From the NCBI GenBank assembly GCA_034676185.1, contig JAUCCN010000014.1, positions 1 to 37,343 on the forward strand: DNA of 37,343 nucleotides. Reading direction: 5' to 3'. This DNA comes from UBA7396 sp034676185. GTDB taxonomy: Bacteria > Patescibacteriota > Gracilibacteria > BD1-5 > UBA6164. Positions 36,617-37,343 of this stretch are shown here, one piece after another. The position numbers and the translations under genes are program-made. The notes beneath the pieces are model-generated. The model worked only from the letters and a program-made list of their open reading frames with translations, ran no database searches and had not been told where the DNA came from. Each line of letters opens with the position of its first letter. The first letter of the stretch is position 1.

Positions 36617-37343
36617 ATGAACATTGAAAAATTTACCATAAATGCAAGTTCTAGAATTGCGGAAAGCCAAAACCTTGCAAATAATTTACACCATCCTGAA
36701 ATTACAGATTTTCATCTTCTTTTCTCAATACTTGAATCAAGTGACAGTATTGTTAAAGAAATATTACTTGATTTATGAGTGGATCTTTTGATCTTAAAAT
36801 CACTCGTAAAAAAAGAAATTGATACTCTCCCAAAAATTGAGGGACATTATGATTTAAGAATTTCTTATACACTAAACGATATCTTAAGAGAAGCTGAAAA
36901 TATTACCAAACAAAATAAAGATGAATTTATTACTGAAGAACATCTTATTTTAGCTATTTTAAAAGTATGAAGTGAAAAGATAAAAAATATTTTTGCTCCT
37001 CTGGGTATTAAATACGATGATGTCTTAAAAACAATTGAAAAAATGAGAAATGGAGAAAAAGTAACTTCAAATGATAGCGAAAACAAACTCAATGCACTAA
37101 AAAAGTATGGAATAGATTTGGTTGAACAAGCGAGAAACGGAAAAATTGATCCAGTTATCGGAAGAGAAGAAGAAATAAGAAGAACGATTCAAATATTATC
37201 TCGTAGAACAAAAAATAATCCTGTTCTTGTATGAGATCCTTGAGTTTGAAAAACAGCAATTATTGAATGAATTGCGAGAAAAATAGTAGAAAAAGAAGTT
37301 CCTGAAAATTTGCTTGGAAAAAGAATTATCACTCTTGATATGG
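36617..37343 (+). CDS. clpB: Clp-family AAA+ disaggregase (ClpB), 5' part
   Basis: The first 242 residues are in the window; the gene runs off the right edge. The N domain (MNIEKFTINASSRIAESQNLANNLHHPEITDFHLLFSIL, repeated as TLNDILREAENITKQNKDEFITEEHLILAIL) precedes the first AAA+ domain: YGIDLVEQARNGKIDPVIGREEEIRRTIQILSRRTKNNPVLVGDPGVGKTAIIEGIARKI has the Walker A GDPGVGKT with TGA glycines. It should disaggregate proteins together with DnaK. The spacer between N domain and NBD1 matches ClpB rather than ClpA; ClpC cannot be excluded without the middle domain. CIRCE control indicates heat induction with dnaK. Confidence 0.9.

Noticed and set aside
312..37343. Dozens of apparent internal stop codons and split genes
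   Set aside because: All are TGA at glycine positions. Under table 25 every gene is intact, so no pseudogene or frameshift call is justified.

Overview
The window is AT-rich (mostly A/T even at constrained codons) and reads correctly only if UGA encodes glycine (translation table 25). In-frame TGA sits at invariant glycines of DnaK (GIDLGTTNS, DLGGGTFDIS), RecA, the F1-beta P-loop (GGAGVGKT), RlmL-like NPPYG and many others, while TAA and TAG still terminate genes. This code is established for Absconditabacteria (SR1) and Gracilibacteria (BD1-5/GN02) of the Candidate Phyla Radiation, so the organism is almost certainly one of these. Under the standard code nearly every gene would look broken; under table 25 I find no pseudogenes.

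Layout. 1-310: promoter plus a structured RNA of about 150 nt (copy 1). 312-7470: prepilin-like secreted or pilus proteins, a WecG/TagA and a GT4 glycosyltransferase, a VKOR disulfide oxidase, and a minus-strand lipoprotein-holB-prepilin operon. 7551-10718: dnaK with CIRCE operator and three small unknown genes. 10750-14963: RluA-type pseudouridine synthase, a minus-strand operon of two prepilin-like proteins with a small partner, and a four-helix membrane protein. 15022-19471: sigma-region-4/HARE regulator, DnaQ-like exonuclease, zinc ribbon, recA, a repeat-built coiled-coil protein and a major-pilin-like gene. 19522-23549: polysaccharide pyruvyl transferase family protein, THUMP-type RNA methyltransferase, N-formylglutamate amidohydrolase-like protein and rplA. 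23587-25622: minus-strand sufS - IscU-like - Rrf2/IscR operon. 25711-33627: complete F1Fo ATP synthase operon on the minus strand (I, a, c, b, delta, alpha, gamma, an RNase HI gene, beta, epsilon), then ppa. 33694-35297: cNMP-binding protein and tyrS. 35350-36256: two unknown minus-strand genes. 36257-36616: second copy of the structured RNA and a CIRCE-controlled promoter. 36617-end: start of clpB.

The most novel item is the RNA pair at 84-232 (+) and 36356-36490 (-). Both have the same promoter, the same order of pairing segments (A-B-A'-B', a pseudoknot topology), a divergent A stem kept paired with G-U wobbles, an identical B stem, a conserved 7-nt joint and a terminal U-tract. I do not recognise the family. 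Also notable are hairpins in seven of the gene junctions of the ATP synthase operon, an RNase HI gene between gamma and beta, a half-length delta subunit, and an IscU-like scaffold with only one of three canonical cysteines.

Genes are compact: convergent genes often share one hairpin that contains the stop codon of one or both. Promoters are mostly TTGACA/TTGACT-like -35, 15-18 bp (usually 16), and TATAAT/TACAAT. No tRNA, rRNA, IS element or CRISPR array was found.
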